Source of the DNA: Cupriavidus sp. P-10
GTDB lineage: Bacteria; Pseudomonadota; Gammaproteobacteria; Burkholderiales; Burkholderiaceae
NCBI RefSeq assembly: GCF_003402535.2
Contig: NZ_AP025173.1
Coordinates: 186,001-250,000 of the forward strand
DNA length: 64,000 nt
Direction: 5' to 3'
Position numbers and translations under genes: made by a program. Within the stretch, counting starts at the first letter, position 1. Every line of letters starts with the position of its first letter. Shown here in pieces: positions 28,315 to 37,627 of the stretch. The notes below the pieces were generated by a model. The model searched no databases and was not told the origin of the DNA. It saw nothing but the letters and a program-made list of their open reading frames with translations.

Positions 28315-28728
28315 ATGGCCAATCAGCGGGAAGGCAAGAGCGGACGAGCCGGGGCAAGGTATGACCGCCACGATGAAGCTTTCTGGCGCGATCTACTGGC
28401 GCAATGGGGGAACAGTGGCGGGAGCATCCGCGCCTTCTGCCGGAAGCACGGCTTGGCGGTCAGCACTTTCGGTTTGTGGCGCAAGCGCTTGAGCCACGAG
28501 CAGCAACTGCCCGTGGTGCCGCCAATGGCATTGACCGCGGACACGGCATTCATCGCCGCGGCAACGGTCGCAGTACCGACTGTCGTGTCGGCGAGCGACC
28601 CACTACCGTCGAAGTCTCGCGACCAAGTGGTCGTCACGCTCGGCGGCGCGCGTATCGAGCTGAGTGGGATGCATGCCGAACGCATCGTGCGCTTCGTGCT
28701 GGGGCAGTTGGGAGGCGGCCGGTGCTGA
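28315..28728 (+). CDS. tnpA: IS66 TnpA-type accessory protein
   Basis: Protein of 137 residues with the N-terminal helix-turn-helix pattern of IS66 TnpA (FWRDLLAQWGNSGGSIRAFC then RKHGLAVSTFGLWRKRL) and a short C-terminal domain VVVTLGGARIELSGMHAERI. It is needed with TnpB and TnpC for transposition in this family and probably binds the element ends. Its stop overlaps the GTG start of tnpB by seven bases, the usual translational coupling. Confidence 0.9.
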   Translation: MANQREGKSGRAGARYDRHDEAFWRDLLAQWGNSGGSIRAFCRKHGLAVSTFGLWRKRLSHEQQLPVVPPMALTADTAFIAAATVAVPTVVSASDPLPSKSRDQVVVTLGGARIELSGMHAERIVRFVLGQLGGGRC

Positions 28729-29071
28729 TCGGCGGCGATGTGCAGGCTTTCATCTGCCGTGACGCGGTCGACATGCGCAAGTCCATCGACGGCCTATCGT
28801 ATCTGGTGGAGCCGTTGCTGGCCAAGAGTCCGCTGTCGGGGCACTTGTTTGTCTTCGTCGGCCGAGATCGATCGAAGGTCAAGATTCTGTATTGGGGGAC
28901 CGCACCGGCTTCGCGTTGTGGTACAAGCGGCTTTCGCACGGCCGGTTTCCCTCGCCCGCGACACTAGCCCAGCGTGGCTTCACACTGGCCGAATTGAACG
29001 CTTGGCTCGAAGGCATCGAGATCCCGGCGGTTCGACCCCACCGCACTGTCACGGCCACGCGCATCTCGTGA
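28722..29071 (+). pseudogene. tnpB: IS66 TnpB (Orf2), frameshifted
   Basis: Begins at GTG 28722 inside the tnpA end. It encodes FICRDAVDMRKSIDGLSYLV, HLFVFVGRDRSKVKILYW, and then, in another frame, DRTGFALWYKRLSHGRFPSP with AELNAWLEGIEIPAVRPHRT. These are all hallmark IS66 Orf2 motifs. The break is at a run of five G residues (28896-28900); removing two restores the frame. This is either a genuine +2 frameshift or a sequencing slip in a homopolymer. Confidence 0.85.
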
Positions 29072-29107
29072 CTTGTAAACCTGCCGGCGCTGGCGCATCA
29101 TGGCGCC

Positions 29108-30611
29108 ATGCTTCCGGTACTGACACCCTCCGACCTGCCAGCCGATCTCGAGGCGGTACGTACTCTCGCGCTGGAGCAGAACCGGGTCGCCCGCGCGCTG
29201 TGGGAGCAACTGGAGATATTGAAGCATCAGGTCGCGCAGCTTAACCGTGCGCGGTTCGGCGCCAGTTCCGAGCGCCTGCCGGGGCAGGCCGAACTCTTTA
29301 CGCAGCCGCTGGACTTGCCATCACCGCCGGCGGCGCCGCAGGTCAAGGTGACTGGCCACATCCGCAAGGGCCGTCCTGCCTTGCCCAAGGACCTGCCACG
29401 CACGCGCATCGAATACGACCTGTCCGAGGCGCAGAAGGCAAGCTTCGACTCCCTGGAGCGCATCGGCGAGGAGCGCAGCGAGACGCTGCACTACGAGCCG
29501 GCCAGGCTCAGCGTGATCGAGCACATCCGCTTCAAATACGTGGCCACGAAGGGCGGCGAGTCCACCATCGTGACGGCTGCCGCGCAGCCCTCGCCGCTGC
29601 CCAAGAGCAACGCCAGCGCAGGGCTGCTGGCCAGCATTCAGGTCGACACCTTCGTGGACCACCTGCCGATCAATCGGCAGGAAACGCGCTATGCGCGCCT
29701 GGGGGTGCACCTGCCAAGGGCCACCCTGTGCGAATGGAAGCTGGCTTCTGCCGAGCTGCTGGCAACGCTGCTGCCGCCCTTGCGCAACCACGTCCTGCGA
29801 GCGCCGCGCGTGCATCTGGACGACACCACGCTGCCATTGCTCGAACGCGGTCGCACAAGCACACGGCAGGCCCATCTGTGGGGCTACCTCGGGGCCGGGC
29901 AGCGGCAGGAGAACGGGTTGTGGGTTGACCACCCGCCGGCGGTCCTGTTCGAGTTCGCCGAGTCCCGCACCGGGACCTACCTCCTGAACTTCCTGCGCGA
30001 CTACCACGGCTACCTGCAGGCTGATGCCTACAGTGGCCACGATGCGCTTTACCGTACCGGTCGGATCATCGAGGTCGGATGCTGGGCGCATTGCCGTCGA
30101 CGCTTCTTCGAGATCGCCAAAGCCCAGAAGACACCAGGGCTGGCGGCGCAGGCGCTGACGTGGATCGCCCGGCTGTATGCCATCGAGGCCGACATCAAGG
30201 ACAAGTCACCGGAGCACAAGCTGGCGGCGCGCCAGGCCGAGGCTGTGCCGCTGCTGGCGCAGTTCCACCAGTGGCTGCAGGGCAATGCCCACGGCCTGCT
30301 TGCCAGGCAGCCGCTGGCACAAGCCTTCGGCTATGCGCTGCGGCACTGGCAGGCGCTGGTGCGCTACACCGAGAGCGGCATCCTCGAGCCCGATAACAAC
30401 CGCCTCGAGCGCGCGATCCGCCCGATTGCCCTCGGCAGGGCGAGCTGGATGTTCGCGGGCGCGGCGGGCGCACTGCTGCCACGATGTATTCCTTGCTCGG
30501 GACCTGCCGCCTGAACGGCATCGAGCCCTACGGCTGGCTCAAGGACACGCTGGAGCGCCTGCCGGCCCACCCCACAGCCAGGTCCACGAACTGCTGCCGC
30601 TGGCGCGCTAA
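29108..30611 (+). pseudogene. tnpC: IS66 transposase TnpC, frameshifted near the 3' end
   Basis: The first 455 codons are intact: coiled-coil N-terminus (LWEQLEILKHQVAQLNRARF, FGASSERLPGQAELF) and the DDE-type catalytic core (VHLDDTTLPLLE; LQADAYSGHDALY; GCWAHCRRRFFEIAKA; ESGILEPDNNRLERAIRPIA). The frame then breaks near 30475 (TMYSLLGTCRLNGIEPYGWL in a second frame) and again near 30572 (SQVHELLPLAR in a third) before TAA at 30609. The DDE residues are retained, but the C-terminal zinc-ribbon-like ending is scrambled, so activity is doubtful. Confidence 0.85.
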
Positions 30612-30628
30612 CCGCTACACTGCGCGTC

Positions 30629-31129
30629 ATGGACATCCTTGACGCCCTGCGCCTGGCCCCAAGTGCCGACCTGTACCGCCTGTATCTGACCATCGGGCGA
30701 ATGATCAACGATCCCAAGCGTATCCTCGAGGCCCGCAGGCACCTGCATATCGGCATGACCGTGGGCTACGTCGCCGACGACCTGACCCAGCCGCTGCGCC
30801 AGGGGCGCGTCCTCGAGCTGCGTCAGACCCAGGCCCTGGTCCAGGACACCAGCAGCGGCCGCCACTGGATCCTGCCCTACGCCGCCGTGCTCGCCGAGCC
30901 CACTACCGCCGCGCAGCAACCACCGCACGCTTCACCGCCACCACCGCCCCGGGCGCAGCGCGCGGACTTCCGGGTCGGCGATACCGTCACCTTCACCGAC
31001 CAGCACCTCAGCGAACGCATCGGCACCATCGTGCGCATCAACCAGAAAACCGCCTCCATCGAGTGCGACCCGAACGAAGGCCACTGGCGGGTCTCCTTCG
31101 CGCTACTGCGCAAGGTCGTCGACCTGTAG
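30629..31129 (+). CDS. Hypothetical passenger protein of the IS66 element
   Basis: Protein of 166 residues inside the IS66 boundaries, 17 bases after tnpC. An N-terminal helical region (LDALRLAPSADLYRLYLTIG, RMINDPKRILEARRHLHIGM) is joined by a proline-rich linker (PPHASPPPPPRAQ) to a small beta-domain with FRVGDTVTFTDQHLSERIGT and IVRINQKTASIECDPNEGHW. That domain resembles KOW/SH3-like folds in pattern. No family is recognised with confidence. Its place within the inverted repeats means it travels with the element; it may help target choice or regulation, which is speculation. Confidence 0.75.
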   Translation: MDILDALRLAPSADLYRLYLTIGRMINDPKRILEARRHLHIGMTVGYVADDLTQPLRQGRVLELRQTQALVQDTSSGRHWILPYAAVLAEPTTAAQQPPHASPPPPPRAQRADFRVGDTVTFTDQHLSERIGTIVRINQKTASIECDPNEGHWRVSFALLRKVVDL

Positions 31130-31177
31130 CCCCCACCGCTTACCGTCGCTCGCCAGACGGGTTCCGCTGACGGTTAC

Positions 31178-31330
31178 ATTGATCTCTTCCCAGATCTGGG
31201 TAATTTTGGCGTCGCGCAGGCGCTCAACGCGATAGTCGTGGTTGTCAATAGCCGTAGCCGCCGAACAACTGCGGCGCGTCGGTCGTGATGCGCATGGCAG
31301 GCGGATCTGAATCTCTTCGCCATAACGGAG
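31178..31330 (-). pseudogene. Internal part of an acyl-CoA dehydrogenase gene next to IS66
   Basis: The minus strand reads AMRITTDAPQLFGGYGY, then after a one-base shift DNHDYRVERLRDAKITQIWE and EIN, running into IS66. This is the FAD- and substrate-binding end of acyl-CoA dehydrogenases (QLFGGYGY-x5-VERY-RDAKI-x-I-EGT). Continuing across the element gives QVHRQLIGRSFLRK. The frameshift, a premature stop after GYGY and the loss of the N-terminal two thirds show it was already decaying. The first eight bases are the right target duplication ATTGATCT. Confidence 0.8.
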
Positions 31331-31481
31331 ATCCGCAGTATGGCAATGGCGCCCCCGAACCGCGATCACGGAGACAAGCTTGTATCACCCCGCTGCAGTG
31401 CCCGGGTATCCGAGGACATGCGACCACTTACCCGCGGGATGACGGGCTTCCGTCACGCGTCTGTGCGACGCGCCGCTTGCC

Positions 31482-32810
31482 TTACGCGTCGGCCGCGGTG
31501 GGATCCTGTCCCGCCAGTGTGCGCGGCAGGGCAAAGAGAATCAGCAACGCTGCCAGAAGGGTGAATGCGGCAACCGCATAGAGCCCGAGGGTCGTGTCGC
31601 CGGTCAGGTCTTTGACCTTACCCACCAGATAAGGGCTGATCATGCCGCCAAGATTGCCCACGGAATTGATCAACGCAATACCACCGGCTGCAGCCGTACC
31701 ACGGAAGTACTTGGGAGGAAGCGTCCAGAACACCGGAAGACATCCCATGATTCCCACGGCGGACAATGTCAGGGCCGCCAGTGCGATTCCGGTGTGCGCA
31801 CCAAATGCCGCAGAAATGATGTAGCCAATTCCCCCGGCTAGCACGGCAAGGCCCAGATGCAAGCGGCGCTCCCCTGTACGGTCCGACCGATGCCCAATCC
31901 ACACCATCCCGATACCGGCTGCTGCATATGGGATGGCGCTCAACAATCCGACGACCTCGGTGCTGGCAATCCCCGTGTTCTTGATCAATTGCGGCATCCA
32001 GAACGTCAGCCCATACATGCCCATCAGGATGAACATATAAACGACTGCCAGAAAAATGGTGGCCGGTTGACGCAGGGCGAGACCGAACTTGTGTACCGAT
32101 GTTCCGGTTGCATCGCCGGCCAAGTTGGCTTGCAGAACCCTCTTCTCCTCCTCGGACAGCCATGTCGCCAGAGCTGGCTTATCGGTTAGGCAGAACAGCA
32201 CCACGAAGCCCAACAATGCGGTTGGTATTCCCTCAAGCAGGAACAGCCACTGCCACCCTGCCCAATCATTGATTCCTGCAAAATTGGTCATGATGATACC
32301 GGCAAGCGGCCCGCCCAATACGCCGGAAATCGGGATCGATGTCATGAAGTAGCCGGTGATACGCGCGCGCCGCGGGGCGGGAAACCAGTACGTGAAGTAC
32401 AGGATTGCGCCCGGCAGAAAGCCGGCTTCAGTTGCACCGATCAGGAAGCGCAGGATGTAGAACCATGTTTCATTGGTGACGAACATCATGGCGGCAGAGG
32501 CGATGCCCCACGAGATCATGATGCGCGCAATCCATCTCCGCGCTCCAGTCCGGGCGAGTATCAGATTGCTAGGTACCTCAAATATGAAGTAGCCCACAAA
32601 GAAGATGCTGGCGCCCAGCCCATAGGCCGCGTCCGAGAACCCGAGATCGGCCTGCATCTGAAGCTTCGCGAAGCTGATATTGACTCGATCTAGATATGCA
32701 AAGACAAAGCAGACCGCCATCAGCGGAATGATTCGCCACATGACCTTGCGATAGGCGACGGTCTCCAGACTGACCAGCCCACTTGGGGATAGCGCTTCTA
32801 TTCGTTGCAT
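31482..32810 (-). CDS. MFS transporter, anion:cation symporter (phthalate/hexuronate permease) type
   Basis: Twelve-helix carrier of 442 residues of the anion:cation symporter branch, which imports organic acids such as phthalate, tartrate or glucarate with protons. Signature segments are FVFAYLDRVNISFAKLQMQA after helix 1, GYFIFEVPSNLILARTGARR, and GATEAGFLPGAILYFTYWFP in helix 4. The start at 32810 has AAGGAGACTCAT upstream. It is downstream of the ligase/ThDP-enzyme genes on the same strand but separated by 350 bases and a hairpin, so it probably has its own promoter. It may import the acid used by the nearby acyl-CoA ligase. Confidence 0.9.
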   Translation of the reverse strand: MQRIEALSPSGLVSLETVAYRKVMWRIIPLMAVCFVFAYLDRVNISFAKLQMQADLGFSDAAYGLGASIFFVGYFIFEVPSNLILARTGARRWIARIMISWGIASAAMMFVTNETWFYILRFLIGATEAGFLPGAILYFTYWFPAPRRARITGYFMTSIPISGVLGGPLAGIIMTNFAGINDWAGWQWLFLLEGIPTALLGFVVLFCLTDKPALATWLSEEEKRVLQANLAGDATGTSVHKFGLALRQPATIFLAVVYMFILMGMYGLTFWMPQLIKNTGIASTEVVGLLSAIPYAAAGIGMVWIGHRSDRTGERRLHLGLAVLAGGIGYIISAAFGAHTGIALAALTLSAVGIMGCLPVFWTLPPKYFRGTAAAGGIALINSVGNLGGMISPYLVGKVKDLTGDTTLGLYAVAAFTLLAALLILFALPRTLAGQDPTAADA

Positions 32811-33132
32811 ATGAGTCTCCTTGCGGACCGGCGGTCCGCGCATGATGGATGAGTAGCCGGCGGCGTGGTGACCTCACCAGACCCGGCAACAACAATCACT
32901 CCACCGCACGTGGCGGGGTGACCGGCGCTTCTGTCGGCGCCTTTTCGACGACAAGGTGAGAAACGCAGACAACGAGATCGCTCGGCCTCGGCACCAGGCG
33001 CCTACAGGTGACCGCTTCTCCAGCGTGAGAATCGCTGCAGATCAACGGATACCCATCGTTTGCGACGCCCGATCCCGGCAATGTCACGGCCTGCCTTGAC
33101 CACCCGAAGTGCCAGCGAACGAAAGCAGGATA
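32811..33132. other. Intergenic region, no gene recognised
   Basis: About 320 bases between the carrier and the ThDP enzyme gene, both on the minus strand. Only short, unconvincing frames are present. It should contain the carrier's promoter, but no clear element was seen. Confidence 0.4.
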
Positions 33133-33178
33133 GGCGGCCAGATCGCCTGGCCGCCGACGGACCTACTGTCGTCGGCGG
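33133..33178 (-). terminator. Two overlapping hairpins after the ThDP enzyme gene
   Basis: Two perfect nine-base stems share an arm: GGCGGCCAG / CTGGCCGCC (33133-33155) and CCGCCGACG / CGTCGGCGG (33151-33178). They cannot form together. The second covers the stop codon of the ThDP enzyme gene at 33163. Position at the end of the gene suggests termination; the exclusive pairing is also compatible with regulated read-through into the carrier gene. Confidence 0.5.
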
Positions 33179-34899
33179 CGTTCGGCTTCATCCCATGCCA
33201 TCAAAGCCTGATAGTCAGGAACCAGACTCAAGCCCTTCTGCATGTCTGAGGAAACCACCGATTGTGAGGTCACGACGTCGATCAAGGCCGGAGCATTGGC
33301 GAGTGCGCGCTCCAATGCGCCCACCATATCTTCTGGCTTCTCCACGCGTTCACCATGGGCGCCGAGTGATCGCGCCAATCCGGCGTAGTCGGAATGACGT
33401 AGGGTCGTCCCCACGACACGTCCGCCATAGTTCATTTCCTGATCGATTCGCTCAAGGTTCCAAGCCGCATTGTTGGAGACAATGAAGACCACCTTGGCGC
33501 CATGCCTGACCGCTGTGTCGATCTCCATCGCGTTGATGCCGAACGCGCCGTCTCCATTCACCGAGATCACTTGACGGCCGGGTTGCGCAAGCGCTGCGGC
33601 AATGGCAAACGGAACGCCCGCGCCGAGGCACCCAAATGCCCCCGAATCCATGTAAGTATTGGATTGCAGCCCGGTTCGCGCGAAGCTCAACAAGTCTCCG
33701 CCATCGGCAACGCCAATGTAGTCCTGAAATGCCACTTCGGCGATGGCATCGAAGATCACCCGCGGGTGGATCTTCCCGTCACTGCCGAGCGTTTCGCGTT
33801 GCTCCAGCGCAGCCGCTCTGGCCACCCGCGACAGATGCCGGTCGCGCACATTCGCGGCCCACGACACATCCACGGCTGCGGATCGACCGTCCGCCAGAGA
33901 CAGCATCGATTCGATGGTCTCTCGTGCGGAAGCCAGAATTTCAGGACGCCCGCGCCGGTTGTCGAACAATTCACCAGGCGCGTCGGCAATGCGAATGAAG
34001 CGCGCATGCGGGAACACCGCGGGAGAACCATAGCCGAGTTGGTAGTCCAGCTTTCGACCGACCAGCAGCACCACGTCGGCGTCAGTCATCACCTGAGACC
34101 GCGCCGCGCCCACCGACGCCGGGTGGTCATAGGGCACGACGCCACGGCTCTCTTGCGTGTCGAGATACAGAGCGCCGGTGGCTTCCAGCAAACGGACGAT
34201 CGCGTCCCCAGCGCCTTTCGCACCACGGCCGGTAATAACTACCGGTCGCTTTGCCGCCCAGAACACCTCCATGGCTTCGCGCGTCGCGACGGGATCCGGG
34301 TACATGGGCCGTCGCGGCGTGGGTTGCATCCAGTCATCAAGAATCAGTTGTGGCAGTATCGGGGTGCGCAGCACATCAGTAGGTACCTCAATGTATGCCG
34401 GTCCCGGTTCACGCACATAGCCAGCGGCACAGGCGAAGGCCTCATTGAATTCGCGCACGACATGGTCGGCGATGCGAGCCGTCCGCGAATAACGCGTGAC
34501 GGGCTTCAGGATGTCGACGTGAGGGATGTCCTGCAACGGCCCCATATTTGACTGCTGCTGCGACGGGCAACCGCCGATTAACAGTACAGGTACACGCGAT
34601 ACAAAGGCGTTCGCCATAGCCGTAACGGTATTGGTGACGCCGGGACCGGCGGTGGCCAGTGCTACTCCAATCTGTCCTGTCAACTCCGCATGAGCATGCG
34701 CCATATAAACCGCGGCATCCTCGTCGCGCACATCGACAATCTGTATCCCGGTTCGACCGATATGGTCCCACAGCGGTTGCAGATAGCTGCCCTGCAGGCC
34801 GAATACACGATCGATACCCTGTGCCTTCAGAAATTTGGCGATCCAGGCAGCACAACTATTAACGTCCTGATTGACGTCCTGATGCTTATTGAGACTCAT
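33163..34899 (-). CDS. Thiamine diphosphate-dependent enzyme, acetolactate synthase-like family
   Basis: Three-domain ThDP enzyme of 578 residues. The N-terminal pyrimidine-binding domain shows [20 protein letters not shown] and [20 protein letters not shown] with the ThDP-activating glutamate replaced or shifted (RDEDAA). [20 protein letters not shown] follows. The central domain is [13 protein letters not shown]. The C-terminal pyrophosphate domain has [20 protein letters not shown] and NNAAWN, the GDG-x25-NN motif. Family members are acetolactate synthases, benzoylformate or oxalyl-CoA decarboxylases and carboligases. Pairing with an acyl-CoA ligase 18 bases upstream suggests a catabolic decarboxylase or lyase rather than amino-acid synthesis. 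Confidence 0.85.
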   Translation of the reverse strand: MSLNKHQDVNQDVNSCAAWIAKFLKAQGIDRVFGLQGSYLQPLWDHIGRTGIQIVDVRDEDAAVYMAHAHAELTGQIGVALATAGPGVTNTVTAMANAFVSRVPVLLIGGCPSQQQSNMGPLQDIPHVDILKPVTRYSRTARIADHVVREFNEAFACAAGYVREPGPAYIEVPTDVLRTPILPQLILDDWMQPTPRRPMYPDPVATREAMEVFWAAKRPVVITGRGAKGAGDAIVRLLEATGALYLDTQESRGVVPYDHPASVGAARSQVMTDADVVLLVGRKLDYQLGYGSPAVFPHARFIRIADAPGELFDNRRGRPEILASARETIESMLSLADGRSAAVDVSWAANVRDRHLSRVARAAALEQRETLGSDGKIHPRVIFDAIAEVAFQDYIGVADGGDLLSFARTGLQSNTYMDSGAFGCLGAGVPFAIAAALAQPGRQVISVNGDGAFGINAMEIDTAVRHGAKVVFIVSNNAAWNLERIDQEMNYGGRVVGTTLRHSDYAGLARSLGAHGERVEKPEDMVGALERALANAPALIDVVTSQSVVSSDMQKGLSLVPDYQALMAWDEAERRRRQ

Positions 34900-34917
34900 G
34901 ACTACTCTCCTCGTGCG

Positions 34918-36486
34918 TCAATGATTGCCGTCGCGCTCGGCAAACCTTGTTCTTAATAGACGATGTTGAATTTTTCCGGTCGCGGTTCTGGGCATTTCGC
35001 CGTCACAGATGAACGAGACGGAGCGCGGCCTCTTGTAGCCCGCGATTCGGTCCTTGCACCAGGCAATCACCTCGTCAGGCGTCAGTGTTTCCCCCACGCG
35101 AGGGACCACCACCGCGTGTACCCGCTCCCCCCACTTCTCATCGCTCAAACCGATGACAGCAACGTCTCCGACTTTCGGATGGGCGGCAAGCATGGTCTCG
35201 ACCTCTGAGGGATAGATGTTTTCCCCGCCAGAGATGATCATGTTGCTCTTACGGTCAACAAGATGAATGTAGCCGTCCTCATCTCTGAATCCGAAATCCC
35301 CTACGGTGCAGTATTCCCCACGGAAAGCATCTTGCGTCTTCTCTGGCAGCCCCCAATAGCCGTCGAATAAGTAGGGGTTGCTTGCATAGAGCTCGCCGGG
35401 CTGACCATCGGGAACCTCGTTGCCGTCTTGGTCAAGGAAGCGGATTCTCCGGCCTCCCACGCATTCCCTCCCAACAGAGCCGAGCTTCGAAAGCTGCTCA
35501 TTCGGGTGAAGCATCGTCACCCAACCGGTTTCGGTGGATCCGTACATTTCGTACAAGCCGGAATTCTTGAAGTATTCGAGAATCTCCAGCTTGGTTTCGC
35601 GACGAGCTGGAGCTGATGAAATCATCAGCTTTCGGACTCGACTCACATCGTAGTGATTGCGAATCTGCGGCTCCAAACCGAGCATCATGGTGTAGTGCGT
35701 CGGCACCAGAGAGGTGAATGTACTCTCGCCTGTCGAGAAGGTTTGTAGCAGGTGCTCGGGATCAAAGCTCTTGCGACTGTAGACCGTACAGGTGGCGCCT
35801 GCATAGAGAAAGGCGCCGAAGAAGTACAAGGAGTTAGCGTGGCAGAGTGGCATGACGAGCAAGGCGCCGTCGTCATGGCTGAGCCCCATCTCAGCCAGCG
35901 TGGCAAGCGAAAGCGATGCGCTGCCCGCATGGCTTCGGAGCGCACCCTTAGGCTTGCCTGTAGTCCCCGACGTGTACATCAACGTCCAGGGATCATCCGC
36001 AGCGAGCAGTGATGCCGGCTCGGTGTCCGCTGCTGCAGCGATCAATGCTTCGTATTGACTAAAGCCGGCTGCTGGTTGACTGCTCCCAAAGACGATGCAG
36101 TTCCTTTCAGGCAAGGACAATTCCCTGCGCGCGTCTTCGAACGGCCCGAGCAATTCGGCTTGCACGAGAAATGCTCGCGCATCGCAGTTTTGCGCGATAT
36201 AGGCAATTTCGGTACCAACTAGACGGAAATTGACCGGCACTGCGATGAGTCCCGCAATCGCCGTTGCGGCATAGATTTCTAACCACTCGATGCTGTTGTA
36301 TGCGAGGACACAAACGCGATCCCCCTTCTTAAGCCCAAGCCCCAACAGCGCGTTGGCCAGCTTGCGGGACCGCTGATGCCACTGGCGAAACGTCAGACTT
36401 CGCTCGAGATCCTGCGCGCCGATCTTATTCGGCGTGCGCTGAGCGTGAAGGGACAGCATTTGGGGAAGACTTGCGATCGTTGCCAT
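34918..36486 (-). CDS. Acyl-CoA synthetase (class I adenylate-forming)
   Basis: Ligase of about 522 residues that activates a carboxylic acid to its CoA thioester through an acyl-adenylate. The ATP-binding loop TLMYTSGTTGKPKGAL, the A5-like segment LYEMYGSTETGWVTML, the hinge YIHLVDRKSNMIISGGENIY and the catalytic lysine region TGKIQHRLLR are all intact. The start at 36486 has GGAG upstream. It is the first gene of a minus-strand pair with the ThDP enzyme and diverges from a GntR regulator. The clear stand-alone architecture excludes a peptide synthetase module; chain length or aromaticity of the substrate cannot be read. Confidence 0.9.
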   Translation of the reverse strand: MATIASLPQMLSLHAQRTPNKIGAQDLERSLTFRQWHQRSRKLANALLGLGLKKGDRVCVLAYNSIEWLEIYAATAIAGLIAVPVNFRLVGTEIAYIAQNCDARAFLVQAELLGPFEDARRELSLPERNCIVFGSSQPAAGFSQYEALIAAAADTEPASLLAADDPWTLMYTSGTTGKPKGALRSHAGSASLSLATLAEMGLSHDDGALLVMPLCHANSLYFFGAFLYAGATCTVYSRKSFDPEHLLQTFSTGESTFTSLVPTHYTMMLGLEPQIRNHYDVSRVRKLMISSAPARRETKLEILEYFKNSGLYEMYGSTETGWVTMLHPNEQLSKLGSVGRECVGGRRIRFLDQDGNEVPDGQPGELYASNPYLFDGYWGLPEKTQDAFRGEYCTVGDFGFRDEDGYIHLVDRKSNMIISGGENIYPSEVETMLAAHPKVGDVAVIGLSDEKWGERVHAVVVPRVGETLTPDEVIAWCKDRIAGYKRPRSVSFICDGEMPRTATGKIQHRLLRTRFAERDGNH

Positions 36487-36772
36487 TTCATTGCTCCGCT
36501 GACGCACCCATCGTGACAAGGACTATTTGGCGTCGCGATCGCTCGGGCAGGTGATCACTTCCGTTATGTGTTTGTCGGACATGGGTCGTTAGACGCCATG
36601 CCATAGGACCTGATTGCATTGACTGGTCTCCTTTCAGGTTTCCGCATTAGTCGTTCGACGCACCTGTTAAAACTTGGCCCTACACGGTGCTGATTCCGCG
36701 CGTGCGGTCGCGGCTGTTCGCACTGGCGGGGTTCGGCTCTGGGCTGCGGCTTATTGCTGGCTCCAGAATCCG

Positions 36773-36812
36773 GGGTTCTGGATTCTGGGTTCTGGATCCA
36801 AAGAATAGGACA
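36773..36812. promoter_or_regulatory. Inverted-repeat cluster, second candidate GntR site
   Basis: CCAGAATCC-N8-GGATTCTGG (36773-36798) has perfect nine-base arms, and TTCTGGATCCA follows directly. The CTGGATCCA core is shared with the palindrome at 36907-36926 near the GntR start. The cluster lies about 290 bases before the acyl-CoA ligase start, in the divergent promoter region, so it fits a regulator site controlling the ligase operon. Confidence 0.5.
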
Positions 36813-36906
36813 ATGCATCGCCCTTGTATTTATGGGTTTACCCTTCTGCCGGAATCGAAATGGCGCTGCACTCACATTCAACGTTTGACGGTTGCTAGTG
36901 CGCGAT

Positions 36907-36926
36907 GTACTCTGGATCCAGAGTAC
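36907..36926. promoter_or_regulatory. Perfect 20-bp palindrome before the GntR gene
   Basis: GTACTCTGGATCCAGAGTAC is its own reverse complement over all 20 bases and ends 23 bases before the GTG start of the GntR regulator. A dimeric repressor binding here would block its own transcription. Only half of it (CTGGATCCA) recurs, at 36801-36810. Confidence 0.6.
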
Positions 36927-36949
36927 AAGGTACAAACTTGGAGGCCAGT

Positions 36950-37627
36950 GTGATCAAGCTGCAGAAGATTTCTGCCAGACCGGACTATGTGGAGGAGGTG
37001 TACAAGACGCTGTTGGATGCCATCAGCGATGGATCCCTCGAGGCCGGAACCCGCCTGAAGCAAGAGGAAATCGCGGAACAGATGCAGGTTTCCCGCTCGC
37101 CAGTGCTGAAGGCCCTCCTTCTGCTGAAGAAGGACGGCTTTGTGCAGGACGTCCCCGGTCGAGGTGTAGAGGTTGCGCCCATGGACGCCACCGCTATTTC
37201 CAACCTTTACATGATCCGCGGCGCCCTCGACGCGCTTGCCGCCCGCCTTGCCGCCGAGCGCCGCTATGAGATCGATCCCAAGCTCCTCGCGGCTGGACGA
37301 CGGGTTATCAAGGGCAAGGACGTCAAGGCCATGGTCGATGCGGATATGGCCTTCCATCGGGCGATTTACGACGCATCCGGCAATCCCCTCATTGCAGAGA
37401 GCGCCGAGGTCTACTGGGCCCATCTGCGACGCGCAATGGGTGCCGGCTTGCAGTTCGCCACGCAGCGCGAACCGATTTGGGATGAACACGAGGCAATTGC
37501 CAAGGCAATTGCAGCAGGTGACAGCGCGCGCGCGGCCGAACTGAGCGAACTCCACACCACCCGCGCGCGGGAATTGGCCGTTCGGCTCAGCCAGTCTCAG
37601 GCGGAGCAGCGGTTGGCGATTGCGTAG
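36950..37627 (+). CDS. GntR-family regulator, FCD subfamily
   Basis: Transcription factor of 225 residues. The N-terminal winged helix (DYVEEVYKTLLDAISDGSLE, EEIAEQMQVSRSPVLKALLL) is joined to an FCD ligand domain (MIRGALDALAARLAAERR; DADMAFHRAIYDASGN; HEAIAKAIAAGDSARAAELS) with the D-x3-H metal or ligand motif. The GTG start at 36950 has GGAGG six bases upstream, better than the ATG at 36905, which would lie across the palindrome. Divergence from the acyl-CoA ligase suggests it represses that operon and is released by an acid or acyl-CoA. Confidence 0.9.
   Translation: MIKLQKISARPDYVEEVYKTLLDAISDGSLEAGTRLKQEEIAEQMQVSRSPVLKALLLLKKDGFVQDVPGRGVEVAPMDATAISNLYMIRGALDALAARLAAERRYEIDPKLLAAGRRVIKGKDVKAMVDADMAFHRAIYDASGNPLIAESAEVYWAHLRRAMGAGLQFATQREPIWDEHEAIAKAIAAGDSARAAELSELHTTRARELAVRLSQSQAEQRLAIA

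Larger units (their letters stand above)
28234..31177 (+). mobile_element. IS66-family insertion sequence with passenger gene
   Basis: The 2944-bp element is bounded by inverted repeats starting GTAACCGTCAGCGGAACCCG on the left, with their complement on the right (ending GCTGACGGTTAC). An identical eight-base duplication flanks it. It carries tnpA, tnpB and tnpC of the IS66 type plus one further gene. tnpB and tnpC have frameshifts, so this copy should not be able to transpose by itself, unless these are sequencing errors. It interrupts an acyl-CoA dehydrogenase gene. Confidence 0.93.

Noticed and set aside
33163..34899. Biosynthetic acetolactate synthase
   Set aside because: No regulatory subunit gene or ilvC neighbour; it is coupled to an acyl-CoA ligase, so a catabolic ThDP enzyme is more likely.
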